From an uncultured bacterium (GTDB lineage Bacteria; Bacillota; Clostridia; Lachnospirales; Lachnospiraceae): a stretch of DNA of 33,751 bases. The stretch is taken from contig CANSYK010000036.1 of the NCBI GenBank assembly GCA_947651225.1, positions 1 through 33,751 of the forward strand. Reading direction: 5' to 3'. The notes under the pieces were generated by a model, which saw nothing but the letters and a program-made list of their open reading frames with translations, had not been told where the DNA came from and did no database searches. Shown piece by piece: positions 22,386 through 31,655 of the stretch; the first letter of the stretch is position 1, and every line of letters begins with the position of its first letter. The translations under genes and the position numbers were made by a program.

Positions 22386-22772
22386 ATGGAAAAGAGGTTA
22401 TTTCTGATTTTATCCGTAACTGTCATGCTTGCTGCCGGATGCGGCAATAAGGACAATGCAGCTCCTGATATAGAGGCGGGAGCGGCTGAAACAGTAACAG
22501 ACACTGGGGAACAGGATATGGCGGAGGACAAAGAAGCCGCTGATGCGGATCAGGCAGAAAACGGGGATGCCGGAAAAGAGCAGGCAGAAAAGGGAGCGGC
22601 AGAAGAAACGGAGCCGGAAGATGGGGACAAAGAGGCAGGGGGAACGCAGGAACCCAAGCCCGCAGACCAGCCGGGGCAGAAAGAGGAAACGGAACCTGTG
22701 TTTAACATCGAGTATGCAGGGGTGTATAACCTGAACGGGACGGACTTTTATGAGTTTCGCTGTTACAGGTAA
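22386..22772 (+). CDS. acidic lipoprotein of the conjugative element, probably truncated
   Basis: A lipoprotein signal (MEKRLFLILSVTVMLAAGC) with lipobox L-A-A-G-C, Cys at 19, followed by a long Glu/Asp/Ala-rich linker (about 25-105) and a start of a folded part, FNIEYAGVYNLNGTDFYEF. It ends at CYR just where adhesin-type sequence begins in the next frame. I infer that the 3' end was lost in a deletion that joined it to the pilin gene. AAAGGTGATTCAT precedes the ATG at 22386. It should be anchored on the outer face of the membrane. Confidence 0.7.
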   Translation: MEKRLFLILSVTVMLAAGCGNKDNAAPDIEAGAAETVTDTGEQDMAEDKEAADADQAENGDAGKEQAEKGAAEETEPEDGDKEAGGTQEPKPADQPGQKEETEPVFNIEYAGVYNLNGTDFYEFRCYR

Positions 22773-25700
22773 GAGGGCATACCGATGGTATGAACTTTGG
22801 TCTGGCGGCAGACGGAGGGCAGCTCATGAACAGCTATCCCAACTCAAGCACTTCCATGTCGGCACAGCAGGAGAAACTTTTAAGCTACTGCCTGTATTTT
22901 GGGTTTAACAGCAACAGCGCCACACAGCCGTCAAATGACCAGTGCGACCAGTTCATAGCGACGCAGGCAATGGTGTGGGTGATCGTGGGGAACCTGTTCG
23001 GCACTGGCAGCGGGGATTCCGCAGCAAGAAGAAAGCTGTGCGATACGGCTCCGAACCCGTCATCGTCCTATGATTATTATACAAGCCTGAAAAGCAACAT
23101 CAGCAAGTCTTATAATGCGATAAGACCGAGTTTTGCCAGCAGGACACAGAGCGGCGCTGAAACGTATGAGCTGAAATGGAATGAGGGGAACCAGCGTTTC
23201 GAGAAAACCCTTACTGAAAGTAACGGCGTACTTGGCAGTTTTGACATTTCGCTGAGCGGATACAAGGTGGAAAAGGACGGGAACAGCGTCACCATTTCCA
23301 GTAAGGAAGTGAACACGGCGGCAACGATGGCAACCATGAACTCCACGGCAGGCGAGGTAGAGACTACTTCAAGCTGTGTGTTCTGGCTTACGGAAAAAGC
23401 AAATTATCAGGAGTTTGTCTCGGAAAGACCGAGCGCCGATCCGATCCATGCCTATTTCAAGGTAAAGACGGAAAACATCGGCTATGGGGAAATCGTAAAG
23501 ACCGATGAGTCCAGCGGCGTGAAGCTGAAAGGAGCCGTATACGGCATTTATTCTGACAGCGGATGCACCAATAAGGTAGATACCATGACCACTGACGGTA
23601 ACGGTTATGCGAAATCCAGTGCGCTTGTGGCAGGAACCTACTATGTAAAGGAGATCACAGCACCGAAAGGATATGTACTGAGCGGCAAAGTCCACACACT
23701 GACCGTAAAGGCAGGGCAGACAACCGGGATCAGCGCAACGGACAAGGAGCAGCTTGGGGCAATCACCATTTATAAAGAGGGGGAAGTCCTGACCGGATGG
23801 AATGGCAGCAACTTCACTTATGAGAAAAAGAAACTGACGGGGGCTGTTTTCAAAGTGACGGCAGGCGCAGACATTTACAAGGCTGACGGCACGAAAGTCT
23901 ATAACAAAGGGGACTTAATCGCTGAAAACCTTGTGAGCGGAAGCGACGGAAAAGTGCTGTTATCAGACCTTCATCTTGGAACCTATATCGTGACAGAGAC
24001 AAAGAGCATTGACAGATACACTATCAACACCACACCGCAGACCGTAAAAATCGAGTATAAGGATCAGACGGTGGAAGTGCAGTATGAAGGGGCAACCGTC
24101 CTGAATGCCAGACAGAAAGCGGAAGTTTCCGTTACAAAGAAAGATTCTGAAACAACAAACCCGCTGGATGGAGGACGGCAGCGCCGCTTACACGGTAGAC
24201 CTTCCAATCGCAAACAGCTACTATATTTCAGAGACACAGGCTCCTTACGCATATTACAGGAACAGTTCTGACGTCTACAGCTTTGCGTTCAATTATCTGC
24301 CGGAGACAACTGCAAAGGCAGCGTTTACCCACACGTTCAAAAATGACAGGACAACCGCAAAAATCCATATCTACAAGGTGGATAAAGAGACAGGCAAGGC
24401 AGTTCCGCAGGGAGACGCAAAGCTGGAGGGCGCAGTCTATGGTCTGTATGCCCGTGACGATATTGCACACCCGGATGGCGCAACAGGCATTATCTTCCAT
24501 GCAGGGGACCTTGTTGCGACAATGACAACGGATGCGGGCGGCAATGCAGAGGTAAAGAACCTCTATCTCGGCAACTACTATGTAAAGGAAATCACACCGT
24601 CAGAGGGGTATCTCCTCGATGAAGAAGAACATGATGTTGTATGCGATTATGAGGGCGATCTGGTAGCGGAAGTGTCAAGAAGCACAACATCGCCGGAGCA
24701 GGTCATCAAGCAGCCGTTCCAGCTTATCAAGGTGTCAGACAACGGGGACGACACCGAAGCGCCTGTATTGTCCGGCGCAGGCTTTACCGCATACCTGAAA
24801 TCTTCCTTATCCGTACTGGAAGATGGAAGTTATGATTTTGACAGCGCAAAACCTGTTGAAATCGGCAGCAAGGGGGGAAACTACCCTTTTCACGGATGCA
24901 AAGGGGCATATCGTGACACAGCCGATCCCTTACGGGACTTATGTGGTGGTTGAGACAGTCACACCGCATAACATGCGCCAGTAAGACCTTTTGAAGTGAG
25001 GATTGTGGAGAACCACCCGACAGAGCCGCAGGTATGGCGTGTATTCATTGACCGTGAATTTACCGCAAAGCTGCGTGTAATCAAGAAGGACGCTGACACA
25101 ATGCAGACAGTCCTTATCCCGAATACGGAGTTTAAGATTTTCAACCTTGACAAGAACGAGTATGTCAAGATGGTTACAACTTATCCGTCAAAGGTTACGC
25201 ACACTTCTTTCTTCACGGACGAAGATGGCGACTTGATCCTGCCTGATGTTTTGAAGATTGGAAATTACCGCATTGAGGAAGTGAAAGCGCCTTTCGGATA
25301 TGTGCTGAACACAAATTATGTGGAAGTGTCGGTTGATTCCGATACGTTCTATGAGACTGATCCTGACACTTATGATGCAATCATTACTGTGGAATATGAG
25401 GACGAACCAGTTGTCGGGGAACTGACAGTTGAGAAGAAAGGCGAAATCCTTGACGGCTACAAGGGCAGCTTGTTTGCTGATTCTGACGAAAAGGAGTTCA
25501 TTTATAAGGAAGGCTCCCTTGAAGGGGCAGAGTTTGAAGTCTATGCTGCTGAGGATATTTTTACAGCAGACATGCAGAAGGACGAAAACGGAAACAGGAC
25601 AAAGTATTACAGCAAGGGCGATCTTGTTGCAACGCTCACAACCGGGGAAGATGGGAAAGCAAGCATTTCAGGACTTCCGCTCGGACAGTACCGTGTAGTG

Positions 25701-26293
25701 GAAACAGAAGCGCCTTATGGATATGTGCTGAACGGGGAAGAGCAGCTTGTAACATTCGTCTATGTGGACGATAAAACCCCGGTGATCCATGAAAGCGTGA
25801 CATTTACCAATGACAGACAGAAACTGGATATGTCCGTCATTAAGAAAGATGCAGAGGAAGATACCCCGGTTGCAGGTGCAGCATTCGGACTGTATGCGGC
25901 AGAGGACATTGAAAATGCCAGTGGGGAAGTAATCATTGAAGCAGGCACACTTCTTGAAACCGCTGTCTCTGACGAAAACGGCAGGATCACTTTCAAAAAG
26001 GATTACCCGTTTGCAGTTTATGAGGTAAAGGAACTGGAAGCGCCGAAAGGCTATGTTTCCAGTGGGGAAGTCATTACTTTTGAGACGGAGTACCAGGGAC
26101 AGCATGAAGCAGTTGCAGAGTACAGCAGCGAATTTCTGAATGAGCCTACAACCTTTGAATTTACAAAGGAGGATATTGCAAGCGGCGCAGAGCTTTCCGG
26201 TGCGATGCTTACCGTCATTGACAAGGACGGCAGCGTGGTTGACAGATGGACTTCCGTGGCAGAAGAAGCCCATGTGATCAAGAGATGTAGGAC
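22769..26293 (+). pseudogene. Cna-B/SpaA-type pilin or adhesin with thioester domain, multiply disrupted
   Basis: The frame opens inside an N-terminal thioester-type domain: FIATQAMVWVIVGNLFG keeps the TQ glutamine, but the part that would carry the partner Cys is gone. At least five Cna-B repeats follow, each with a Lys near the start (VKTDESSGVKLKGAVYGIY, VEKKGEILDG, VIKKDAEEDTPVAG) and a Y-x-V-x-E-x-x-A-P-x-G-Y end. Breaks: an internal deletion with shift near 24165; an extra G in the six-G run at 24872-24877; a missing base near 24976-24979; and loss of the 3' end near 26285, including any sortase signal and anchor. The intact ancestor would be a surface-anchored adhesin. The pieces 22790-24271 and 24996-26414 are open individually. 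Confidence 0.9.
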
Positions 26294-26341
26294 GGATTTT
26301 GCGGACATTCAAAATAAAAATGAATGTGGAGGAAACAGACA

Positions 26342-26785
26342 ATGGCAAAGACGATTTTTGAGGAACTGGGCGGCAAATATGAACGGCAAGGCGATTACTT
26401 ACTACCGTGCTTGACTGTACCCGCCGAAGAAGAACAGCCGATAGGCACATGGGGACGGCGGCATCTGGACTATCTGAAGCAGTACCACAAAGTTACATAC
26501 ACCAATCTGCTCACAAGCGGCAGGCTGAACACTTACCTTGCCGACATCGACAGGCAGGCGCAGGAACGCTTTGAAAGGCTCATAGAGGGCATGAAACAGG
26601 CGCAGGGCATAACGGAACAGCTAAAGGAAGAAAACGCCTTAGAATGGACAGGGCGACACAATAATGTGTGGGCTTGTGCACGGGAAGTTGTGGAAAGGGA
26701 AATCATATATTCATATATTTATATATTGCAAATAATAATCAGGGGCAAGGATATTTCCTTGCTCCCTCTGTATATAAAATGTTGA
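26342..26785 (+). CDS. tnpV: TnpV-like transposon protein with an unusual C-terminal run-on
   Basis: Begins MAKTIFEELGGKYERQGDYL and continues PIGTWGRRHLDYLKQYHKVT and YTNLLTSGRLNTYLADIDRQ, the signature of TnpV proteins of Tn4451-type and related elements. Family members are about 120-130 aa and end shortly after the AREVVEREI motif; here the frame runs on for about 27 residues (SYIYILQIIIRG...) into AT-rich DNA, so the natural stop was lost at a junction near 26705. GTGGAGG lies about 9 bases before the ATG. The role of TnpV in transposition is not established. Confidence 0.8.
   Translation: MAKTIFEELGGKYERQGDYLLPCLTVPAEEEQPIGTWGRRHLDYLKQYHKVTYTNLLTSGRLNTYLADIDRQAQERFERLIEGMKQAQGITEQLKEENALEWTGRHNNVWACAREVVEREIIYSYIYILQIIIRGKDISLLPLYIKC
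26742..26765 (+). terminator. hairpin inside the tnpV run-on
   Basis: GGGGCAAGGA (26742-26751) pairs with TCCTTGCTCC (26756-26765) around TATT, with one wobble. It lies before the lanF promoter and could insulate it from upstream transcription, though no long U-tract follows. Confidence 0.4.
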
Positions 26786-26797
26786 ATAAAATGGTAT

Positions 26798-26832
26798 ATC
26801 TTTATGAAATCTTCAAAACTGTACAGTACCCT
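26798..26832 (+). promoter_or_regulatory. LanR-type regulated promoter 1 (lanF)
   Basis: ATCTTTATGAA-ATCTTCAAAA: two ATCTT half-sites with 11-base spacing (26798 and 26809), the geometry of OmpR-family activators such as NisR or SpaR at lantibiotic promoters. Eight bases after the box lies TACCCTTTT as a candidate -10. The same 21 bases recur exactly at 31496-31516 with the same spacing to TACTATTTT. Confidence 0.7.
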
Positions 26833-26866
26833 TTTCCTATCAAAATCAAGAAAGGAAATGAACACT

Positions 26867-27562
26867 ATGGATTTCATATTGAAAACAACAAATCTTAGTA
26901 GGAATTTTGGAAAACATTCAGCTGTAACGGATGTATCAATCCACGTACGGGAAAAAAGTGTTTACGGACTATTAGGTCCGAACGGGGCAGGAAAATCTAC
27001 AATCCTAAAGATGGTAACAGGTATGCTCCGTCCAACATCTGGCATGATTGAATTTGCCAGCCATGCATGGAACAGACAGGACTTAAAGCATATTGGGGCT
27101 TTGATAGAAAATCCCCCTTTATATGAAAATTTGACGGCATTTGAAAATTTAAAAGTAAGGACTATTTTGTTAGGTTTACCAGAGCAGCGAATAAATGATG
27201 TATTAAAAATTGTAGATTTGCAAAATACAGGAAAGAAAAAGGCAGGACAATTCTCAATGGGAATGAAACAGCGGTTGGGGATTGCAATAGCATTGCTGAA
27301 TCATCCATCTTTGTTAATTCTGGATGAGCCAACAAACGGATTAGACCCGATTGGTATCGGAGAATTGCGAAACTTAATCCGTTCATTTCCACAGCAAGGG
27401 ATAACAGTTATATTGTCAAGTCATATTCTTTCGGAGGTACAGCTTATTGCAGATGACATAGGCATTATTGCAAACGGTACGCTTGGATATGAAGGTGAAA
27501 TGCAGCGTAGTGGAAATCTTGAGGAACTGTTTCTCAAAGTCGTTGAAGAAAGCAGGAGGTAA
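26867..27562 (+). CDS. lantibiotic immunity ABC ATPase (LanF)
   Basis: A 231-aa ATPase: Walker A LGPNGAGKST (about 38-47), signature FSMGMKQRLGIAIALL, Walker B LLILDEPTNGLDP and switch His in LSSHILSEV. In place of the usual Q-loop Gln it has Glu in GALIENPPLYENL; this E-loop is a known mark of LanF immunity ATPases. The start at 26867 has AAGGA 9 bases upstream; an ATG three codons earlier is also possible. With LanE and LanG it forms an exporter that removes lantibiotic from the membrane, as NisFEG or CprABC do. First gene after promoter 1. Confidence 0.92.
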   Translation: MDFILKTTNLSRNFGKHSAVTDVSIHVREKSVYGLLGPNGAGKSTILKMVTGMLRPTSGMIEFASHAWNRQDLKHIGALIENPPLYENLTAFENLKVRTILLGLPEQRINDVLKIVDLQNTGKKKAGQFSMGMKQRLGIAIALLNHPSLLILDEPTNGLDPIGIGELRNLIRSFPQQGITVILSSHILSEVQLIADDIGIIANGTLGYEGEMQRSGNLEELFLKVVEESRR

Positions 27563-27566
27563 CAGG

Positions 27567-28316
27567 ATGAAAAAATATATACGCTCCGAATGGATGAAAC
27601 ACAGACGGACTTTTGTAATGAAACTTCTTATCCTTGCCCCTGTTATTACGCTGCTTATGAATGTGTTTGCACCAATGTGGTATCAGCAAAATTCATTTAA
27701 CTGGTGGTATATTTTGCTTTTCCCAGGCTGCCTTACTTTGCTTTGTACAATATGCGAGCAGCGGGACGGGGGAAAGATGAAATACAGAAGCCTTATTCCT
27801 CTTTCCATAAAGCTTGAAAATGTCTGGATTGCAAAAGCGACTGTTATATTGCTTTTTGACATTGCAGCAAATTTAGTATTCTTAAGTTTGAATATGCTTG
27901 GCGGCGTGGCAGTTTTCCTTATTTACGAAATTCCAATCAGTATATCGCTGATTCAGGCTACAGCGGGCATCTTTTGTATTATTGTGGCATCTATGTGGGA
28001 AATACCAGTCTGCTTGTGGCTGTCGAAAAAGGTTGGTGCATTTGCAACAGTTGTGATAAATGCAGGAATAGGCTCATTCTTAGGGGTAGCACTGGCGAAT
28101 ACTAAGTTTTGGATTTTTTGCCCGTATAGTTGGATATCCCGTTTAATGGTTCCTGCAATTGGGATATTGCCAAACGGTGTACCTGTTTCTGAAGAAGCAG
28201 GTAATTTACCAGTGCCAGTTGCGATGATTGTTTTAGCATTACTGTTTTCCGTGATACTAAGTTTCACTTTGCTAAGGCTCAGTGCTAAAAGTTTTTCACA
28301 GCAGGAGGTAAAATAG
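27567..28316 (+). CDS. lantibiotic immunity ABC permease (LanE/MutE family)
   Basis: A 249-aa membrane protein with six predicted helices. The opening MKKYIRSEWMKHRRTFVMKL and the WWYILLFPGCLTLLCTICEQ segment are typical of LanE/MutE/EpiE permeases. GCAGGAGGTAACAGG lies before the ATG, four bases after the lanF stop. Its last codon overlaps the lanG GTG. It acts as one half of the membrane channel of the LanFEG immunity exporter. Confidence 0.9.
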   Translation: MKKYIRSEWMKHRRTFVMKLLILAPVITLLMNVFAPMWYQQNSFNWWYILLFPGCLTLLCTICEQRDGGKMKYRSLIPLSIKLENVWIAKATVILLFDIAANLVFLSLNMLGGVAVFLIYEIPISISLIQATAGIFCIIVASMWEIPVCLWLSKKVGAFATVVINAGIGSFLGVALANTKFWIFCPYSWISRLMVPAIGILPNGVPVSEEAGNLPVPVAMIVLALLFSVILSFTLLRLSAKSFSQQEVK

Positions 28317-29059
28317 TGAGAACAATATTAAGGTGTATAAGAGCGAATTGTCTTAAAACGAAGCGTTCTATACTGAATGTTATTTATGTACTTGTCCCTT
28401 TTGTATTGGCTTTGGCATTTGCAGGCTATTTTCATATTTCAAATTGGGACAGGACACTTAAGATAAGTGCTTTTCTTGAAATGATGGGTATCATATATCC
28501 GTTTTTGATTGGAATCACCGTGGGAATCATTGCACAGCAGGAAAGTCGGGCAGGACAGTATCAATTTATATTGAGTGCTGTCCCGTCAAGGGTAAGCGTT
28601 TATATCGGGGAAATATGTTTCTTACTGATAAATTCCTTATTATTTTGTGTAGTTGCTGTTGCCTGTTTTTCACTCCTTTTTCCGTTTGCTTCCATAAATG
28701 GCTGCATTCAGATTATAGGGCTTCTGCTTTTAGGTACTGCCCCTATATATCTGATACATTTCCTGTGTGCTTTCATGTTTGGTAAAAGTGCTTCTATGGG
28801 GCTTGGAATAGCAGGAAGTTTATTGGCGGCAATTATGCTCACGGGTTTAGGGGATATATGTTGGCAATATATTCCGTGGGCGTGGAGCGTCCGCTTTATG
28901 GATTTCTGGTGTCTTTCTGTCACGGACAGGAATGCTTATTTGCAGAGTTGCAATTCATTTTACGGTGGGATTATAATAAATGTAATGGTGGTGCTTGTGT
29001 TGTTTGCTATCGGCATTATTTGGATTAAGTTATGGGACGGAGGAAAAGAAAATGATTAA
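28316..29059 (+). CDS. lantibiotic immunity ABC permease (LanG/MutG family)
   Basis: A 247-aa permease starting with GTG that shares a base with the lanE stop; CAGGAGGTAAAATA is the ribosome site. MRTILRCIRANCLKTKRSIL followed by YPFLIGITVGIIAQQESRAG is characteristic of LanG/MutG. Six membrane helices are predicted. It overlaps the lipoprotein start by 8 bases. Second permease half of the LanFEG exporter; the subfamily specificity (nisin-, gallidermin- or salivaricin-like) cannot be read from sequence. Confidence 0.9.
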   Translation: MRTILRCIRANCLKTKRSILNVIYVLVPFVLALAFAGYFHISNWDRTLKISAFLEMMGIIYPFLIGITVGIIAQQESRAGQYQFILSAVPSRVSVYIGEICFLLINSLLFCVVAVACFSLLFPFASINGCIQIIGLLLLGTAPIYLIHFLCAFMFGKSASMGLGIAGSLLAAIMLTGLGDICWQYIPWAWSVRFMDFWCLSVTDRNAYLQSCNSFYGGIIINVMVVLVLFAIGIIWIKLWDGGKEND

Positions 29060-29420
29060 GAAAATGCTGTTGGTATGTGTATGTCTGATAGCTTTAAGTG
29101 TCTGTTTCACGGGCTGCAATAACAATCAAATATTGGATACGGCTGATAAGAATAATACGCTGAATGACACTCTTCCAAAATATGAGCTGAATACTGCTGA
29201 TTATACGGAGATAAGCTTTGACGGAAAGACATACGCCATTACAGAAAGAACAACAAAAGCTTCTGATTTAGGTGAAGAAATTGGGCAGGTTTCTCAAAAC
29301 ATCACAACGGTTGAAGGAGATAAATTGCGGTATGGATATGTTTATATGCTTGAGGGAACAACGGATATTGCAGTAAATATCAATGAAAAATATTTTATTG
29401 CAGAATTGACAGATAAATAA
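29052..29420 (+). CDS. lantibiotic-immunity-type lipoprotein (NisI/SpaI-like by position)
   Basis: A 122-aa lipoprotein: signal MIKKMLLVCVCLIALSVCFT, lipobox F-T-G-C with the lipidated Cys at about 22. The mature part (LPKYELNTADYTEISFDGKT, then ITTVEGDKLRYGYVYMLEG) is a small beta-rich domain. GGAGG precedes the ATG. Location between lanG and lanR fits an immunity lipoprotein that captures lantibiotic outside the membrane. NisI is about twice as long, so this is a short member; I assign the role by context. Confidence 0.75.
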   Translation: MIKKMLLVCVCLIALSVCFTGCNNNQILDTADKNNTLNDTLPKYELNTADYTEISFDGKTYAITERTTKASDLGEEIGQVSQNITTVEGDKLRYGYVYMLEGTTDIAVNINEKYFIAELTDK

Positions 29421-29433
29421 AGGAGGATTTAAA

Positions 29434-30105
29434 TTGGCACGGTTGTTGGTAATTGACGATGAAAAAGCCATTCTTGACTTAGTTAAGAATGGCTTGGAAA
29501 AAGATGGTCATATTGTTGCTATATGTGGAAGTGCAACGGATGTTGCGGTAGACCGCTTGAAAGATTACGATTTGATTTTGTTAGATATTATGATGCCAGA
29601 TGTTGATGGATTCATGTTTTGCAAAAAAATCCGAGGGCTTGTGGATTGTCCGATTCTGTTTCTTACTGCAAAGGTTTTGGAAACAGACATCATCTACGGG
29701 TTAGGATTAGGGGCTGATGATTATATTACAAAACCTTTTCGAATAGGAGAACTGAGAGCCCGTGTTTCTGCCCATCTGCGGCGGGAAAGGCGGGAGCATC
29801 ATAACACTTTAGGATTTGAGCAGGAAATCAAGTTTGATTTGTCCTCAAAGGAACTATCTGTAAAAGGGGAAAAAATCAGCTTAACCAAAAGTGAATATGA
29901 GATTTGCGAGTATTTAGCCAGAAACAGCGGACAGGTATTCACAAGGGAACAGATTTATGAAGCGGTCTTTGGGTTTGACGGTGACAGTGATGATTTGACA
30001 ATCGCAACACATATAAGAAATATCCGCAGTAAACTGGCGGGATACGGCATTGCTCCGATTAATACAGTCTGGGGGGTTGGATACAGATGGGAAAGGCAAA
30101 ATTGA
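29434..30105 (+). CDS. OmpR-family response regulator of the lantibiotic cluster (LanR)
   Basis: A 223-aa regulator starting with TTG at an excellent AAAGGAGGATTTAAA site. The receiver has D8/D9, phospho-acceptor D51 in LILLDIMMPDVDG, T78 and K100. The winged helix ends INTVWGVGYRWERQN, of the NisR/SpaR/CprR style and distinct from the BceR-type regulators of the two other modules. It overlaps the kinase by 19 bases. The expected targets are the ATCTT-type boxes at 26798 and 31496. Confidence 0.92.
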   Translation: MARLLVIDDEKAILDLVKNGLEKDGHIVAICGSATDVAVDRLKDYDLILLDIMMPDVDGFMFCKKIRGLVDCPILFLTAKVLETDIIYGLGLGADDYITKPFRIGELRARVSAHLRRERREHHNTLGFEQEIKFDLSSKELSVKGEKISLTKSEYEICEYLARNSGQVFTREQIYEAVFGFDGDSDDLTIATHIRNIRSKLAGYGIAPINTVWGVGYRWERQN

Positions 30106-31454
30106 TTTCATTGCAAAAAGTTTTCTGGAGATTTTTAATCATTTTGATATCAGGTCTGTTCCTGTCAGTGGCACTTCCCTTCCTGCTTCTTGCACTGGCT
30201 TCAAGTGCAGGGTATGTGACCTATGCCAATAATGCGGAACATTCCGTGCAAAAAATATCTCCAATCATTGCTGCAGCTCCAGATATTACAAAAGTTGCCA
30301 TCCCATCCTATTGTGAATATTTAATACTTGATACAGATTACAACATCCTTTATACAAATATGGATGTAACAGAACAGAGCAATGCATTAAAATTTGCAAA
30401 AACTGGAGAAAACAGTGACCTCACAAGCAGGACGCAATATCAATTCATACCGAGGGAAGAAGAATATTGTGTATTAAAATATTATGTAGGCTCACAGTAT
30501 AAAAGTGACTGGATGCAGAAATATTTACCCGCCCCCGAAACCCTGTTGTTGATGCTCATAGGAATCAACTGCATTGCCGTTTGCGTTTTTTTGACGCTGC
30601 GATATTCCAAAAAGCTGAAAGTACAGTTAGCACCGTTGACTATGGCTACAGAACAAATTCAGTATCAGAATCTTGACTTTGAAGTGGGAAGTTCCGAAAT
30701 AAGCGAGTATAACGCAGTACTGTACTCCATTTCAAAAATGAAAGACAGTTTAAAATCATCTTTAGAGCAGCAATGGAAAATAGAACAATTACAAAGAGAA
30801 CAGATTGCAGCACTTTCCCATGATTTGAAAACACCTTTGACAGTAATTCAAGGCAATATAGATTTAATAAGCGAAACAAAGCTTGATGATGAACAACAGT
30901 TGTATGCGAAGTATATTACAGAAAGTTCGGAACAGATGCAGTTGTATATTAGAACCTTAATTGATATATCCCAGACGGTTACGGGGTATCAGCTGCATTT
31001 AGAAGATATTGACCTAATTAAATATATGAAGCGGATTGAATCGCAGGCAAATTCATTGTGTATTATAAATGGGATATGTCTGCACATGGAAATAGGAACA
31101 AGTGAAGGATATTTCAAAGCAGATAAATTGTTGTTGGAACGGGCAATTATGAACGTCATTCACAATGCGTTAGACTATTCGCCACAAGGAGGAAACCTTT
31201 ATGTAACAGCACAGAAAGCTGACGGATTTCTGAAAATATCTGTAACCGATGAAGGAGATGGCTTTACTCCCGAAACATTGCATCATGCAAAGGAACAGTT
31301 TTTTATGGGAAACAGAAGCCGAAATTCAAATCTGCATTTTGGTCTGGGACTTTATATTACAAACACTATTGTTACTCAGCATAATGGACAGCTCATATTA
31401 GAAAATTCTTCTGAAACAAAAGGCGGACAAGTCACAATTAAAATTCCATATTAG
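30087..31454 (+). CDS. sensor histidine kinase of the lantibiotic cluster (LanK, NisK-like)
   Basis: A 455-aa kinase with two membrane helices (about 14-38 and 152-171) enclosing an outside sensor domain of about 110 residues, the NisK/CprK layout and unlike the loop-free kinases of modules 1 and 2. The phospho-acceptor is H245 in AALSHDLKTPLTVIQGN. The ATPase domain has NVIHNALDYSPQGG, TDEGDGF and HFGLGLYITNTIV. The start at 30087 lies within the end of lanR. It is intact, so direct sensing of a lantibiotic outside the cell is expected. Confidence 0.92.
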   Translation: MGKAKLISLQKVFWRFLIILISGLFLSVALPFLLLALASSAGYVTYANNAEHSVQKISPIIAAAPDITKVAIPSYCEYLILDTDYNILYTNMDVTEQSNALKFAKTGENSDLTSRTQYQFIPREEEYCVLKYYVGSQYKSDWMQKYLPAPETLLLMLIGINCIAVCVFLTLRYSKKLKVQLAPLTMATEQIQYQNLDFEVGSSEISEYNAVLYSISKMKDSLKSSLEQQWKIEQLQREQIAALSHDLKTPLTVIQGNIDLISETKLDDEQQLYAKYITESSEQMQLYIRTLIDISQTVTGYQLHLEDIDLIKYMKRIESQANSLCIINGICLHMEIGTSEGYFKADKLLLERAIMNVIHNALDYSPQGGNLYVTAQKADGFLKISVTDEGDGFTPETLHHAKEQFFMGNRSRNSNLHFGLGLYITNTIVTQHNGQLILENSSETKGGQVTIKIPY

Positions 31455-31462
31455 AATTTCAT

Positions 31463-31493
31463 GGGCGATGCAAATAGTATCGCTCATTATTTT
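31463..31493 (+). terminator. terminator after lanK
   Basis: GGGCGAT (31463-31469) pairs with ATCGCTC (31479-31485) with one wobble, followed by ATTATTTTTAATC. It closes the lanF-to-lanK operon immediately before promoter 2. Confidence 0.65.
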
Positions 31494-31495
31494 TA

Positions 31496-31530
31496 ATCTT
31501 TATGAAATCTTCAAAAATAGCCTGTACTAT
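31496..31530 (+). promoter_or_regulatory. LanR-type regulated promoter 2, with no lantibiotic gene behind it
   Basis: Exact copy of the 21-base double ATCTT box of promoter 1, then eight bases and TACTATTTT as -10. A ribosome site (GTGAAAGGATG) follows at 31538, yet the reading frames after it are a 20-codon MKCCPPNKKNDVSVSRFAVL (31551-31613) and a longer frame rich in R/F, neither with a lantibiotic leader or Ser/Thr/Cys-rich core. I infer that a structural gene was replaced at a junction near 31550-31560. Confidence 0.7.
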
Positions 31531-31616
31531 TTTGAAAGTGAAAGGATGAAATGAAATGTTGCCCACCAAACAAAAAAAACGATGTTTCGGTGAGCCGATT
31601 TGCCGTGCTTTGAACA

Positions 31617-31654
31617 CTCTCCGACTTCGCTTTTTGGAGTTTGGAGAGATTTTT
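31617..31654 (+). terminator. hairpin and U-tract after promoter 2
   Basis: CTCTCC (31617-31622) pairs with GGAGAG (31643-31648), followed by ATTTTTT. It would stop most transcripts from promoter 2 after about 110 bases. The GGAGAG arm also serves as a possible ribosome site for the 31656 frame. Confidence 0.5.
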
Positions 31655-31655
31655 T

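Noticed and set aside
25668-26450. 260-codon minus-strand frame opposite the pilin gene
   Set aside because: It is the antisense shadow of the repetitive Cna-B coding sequence, with no ribosome site and cysteine-rich, low-complexity composition.
31551-31613. 20-codon frame as a lantibiotic precursor behind promoter 2
   Set aside because: It has two adjacent Cys near the start but no leader motif (no F-N/D-L-D or GG/PR cleavage site) and few Ser/Thr in a core; it reads as element DNA by chance.
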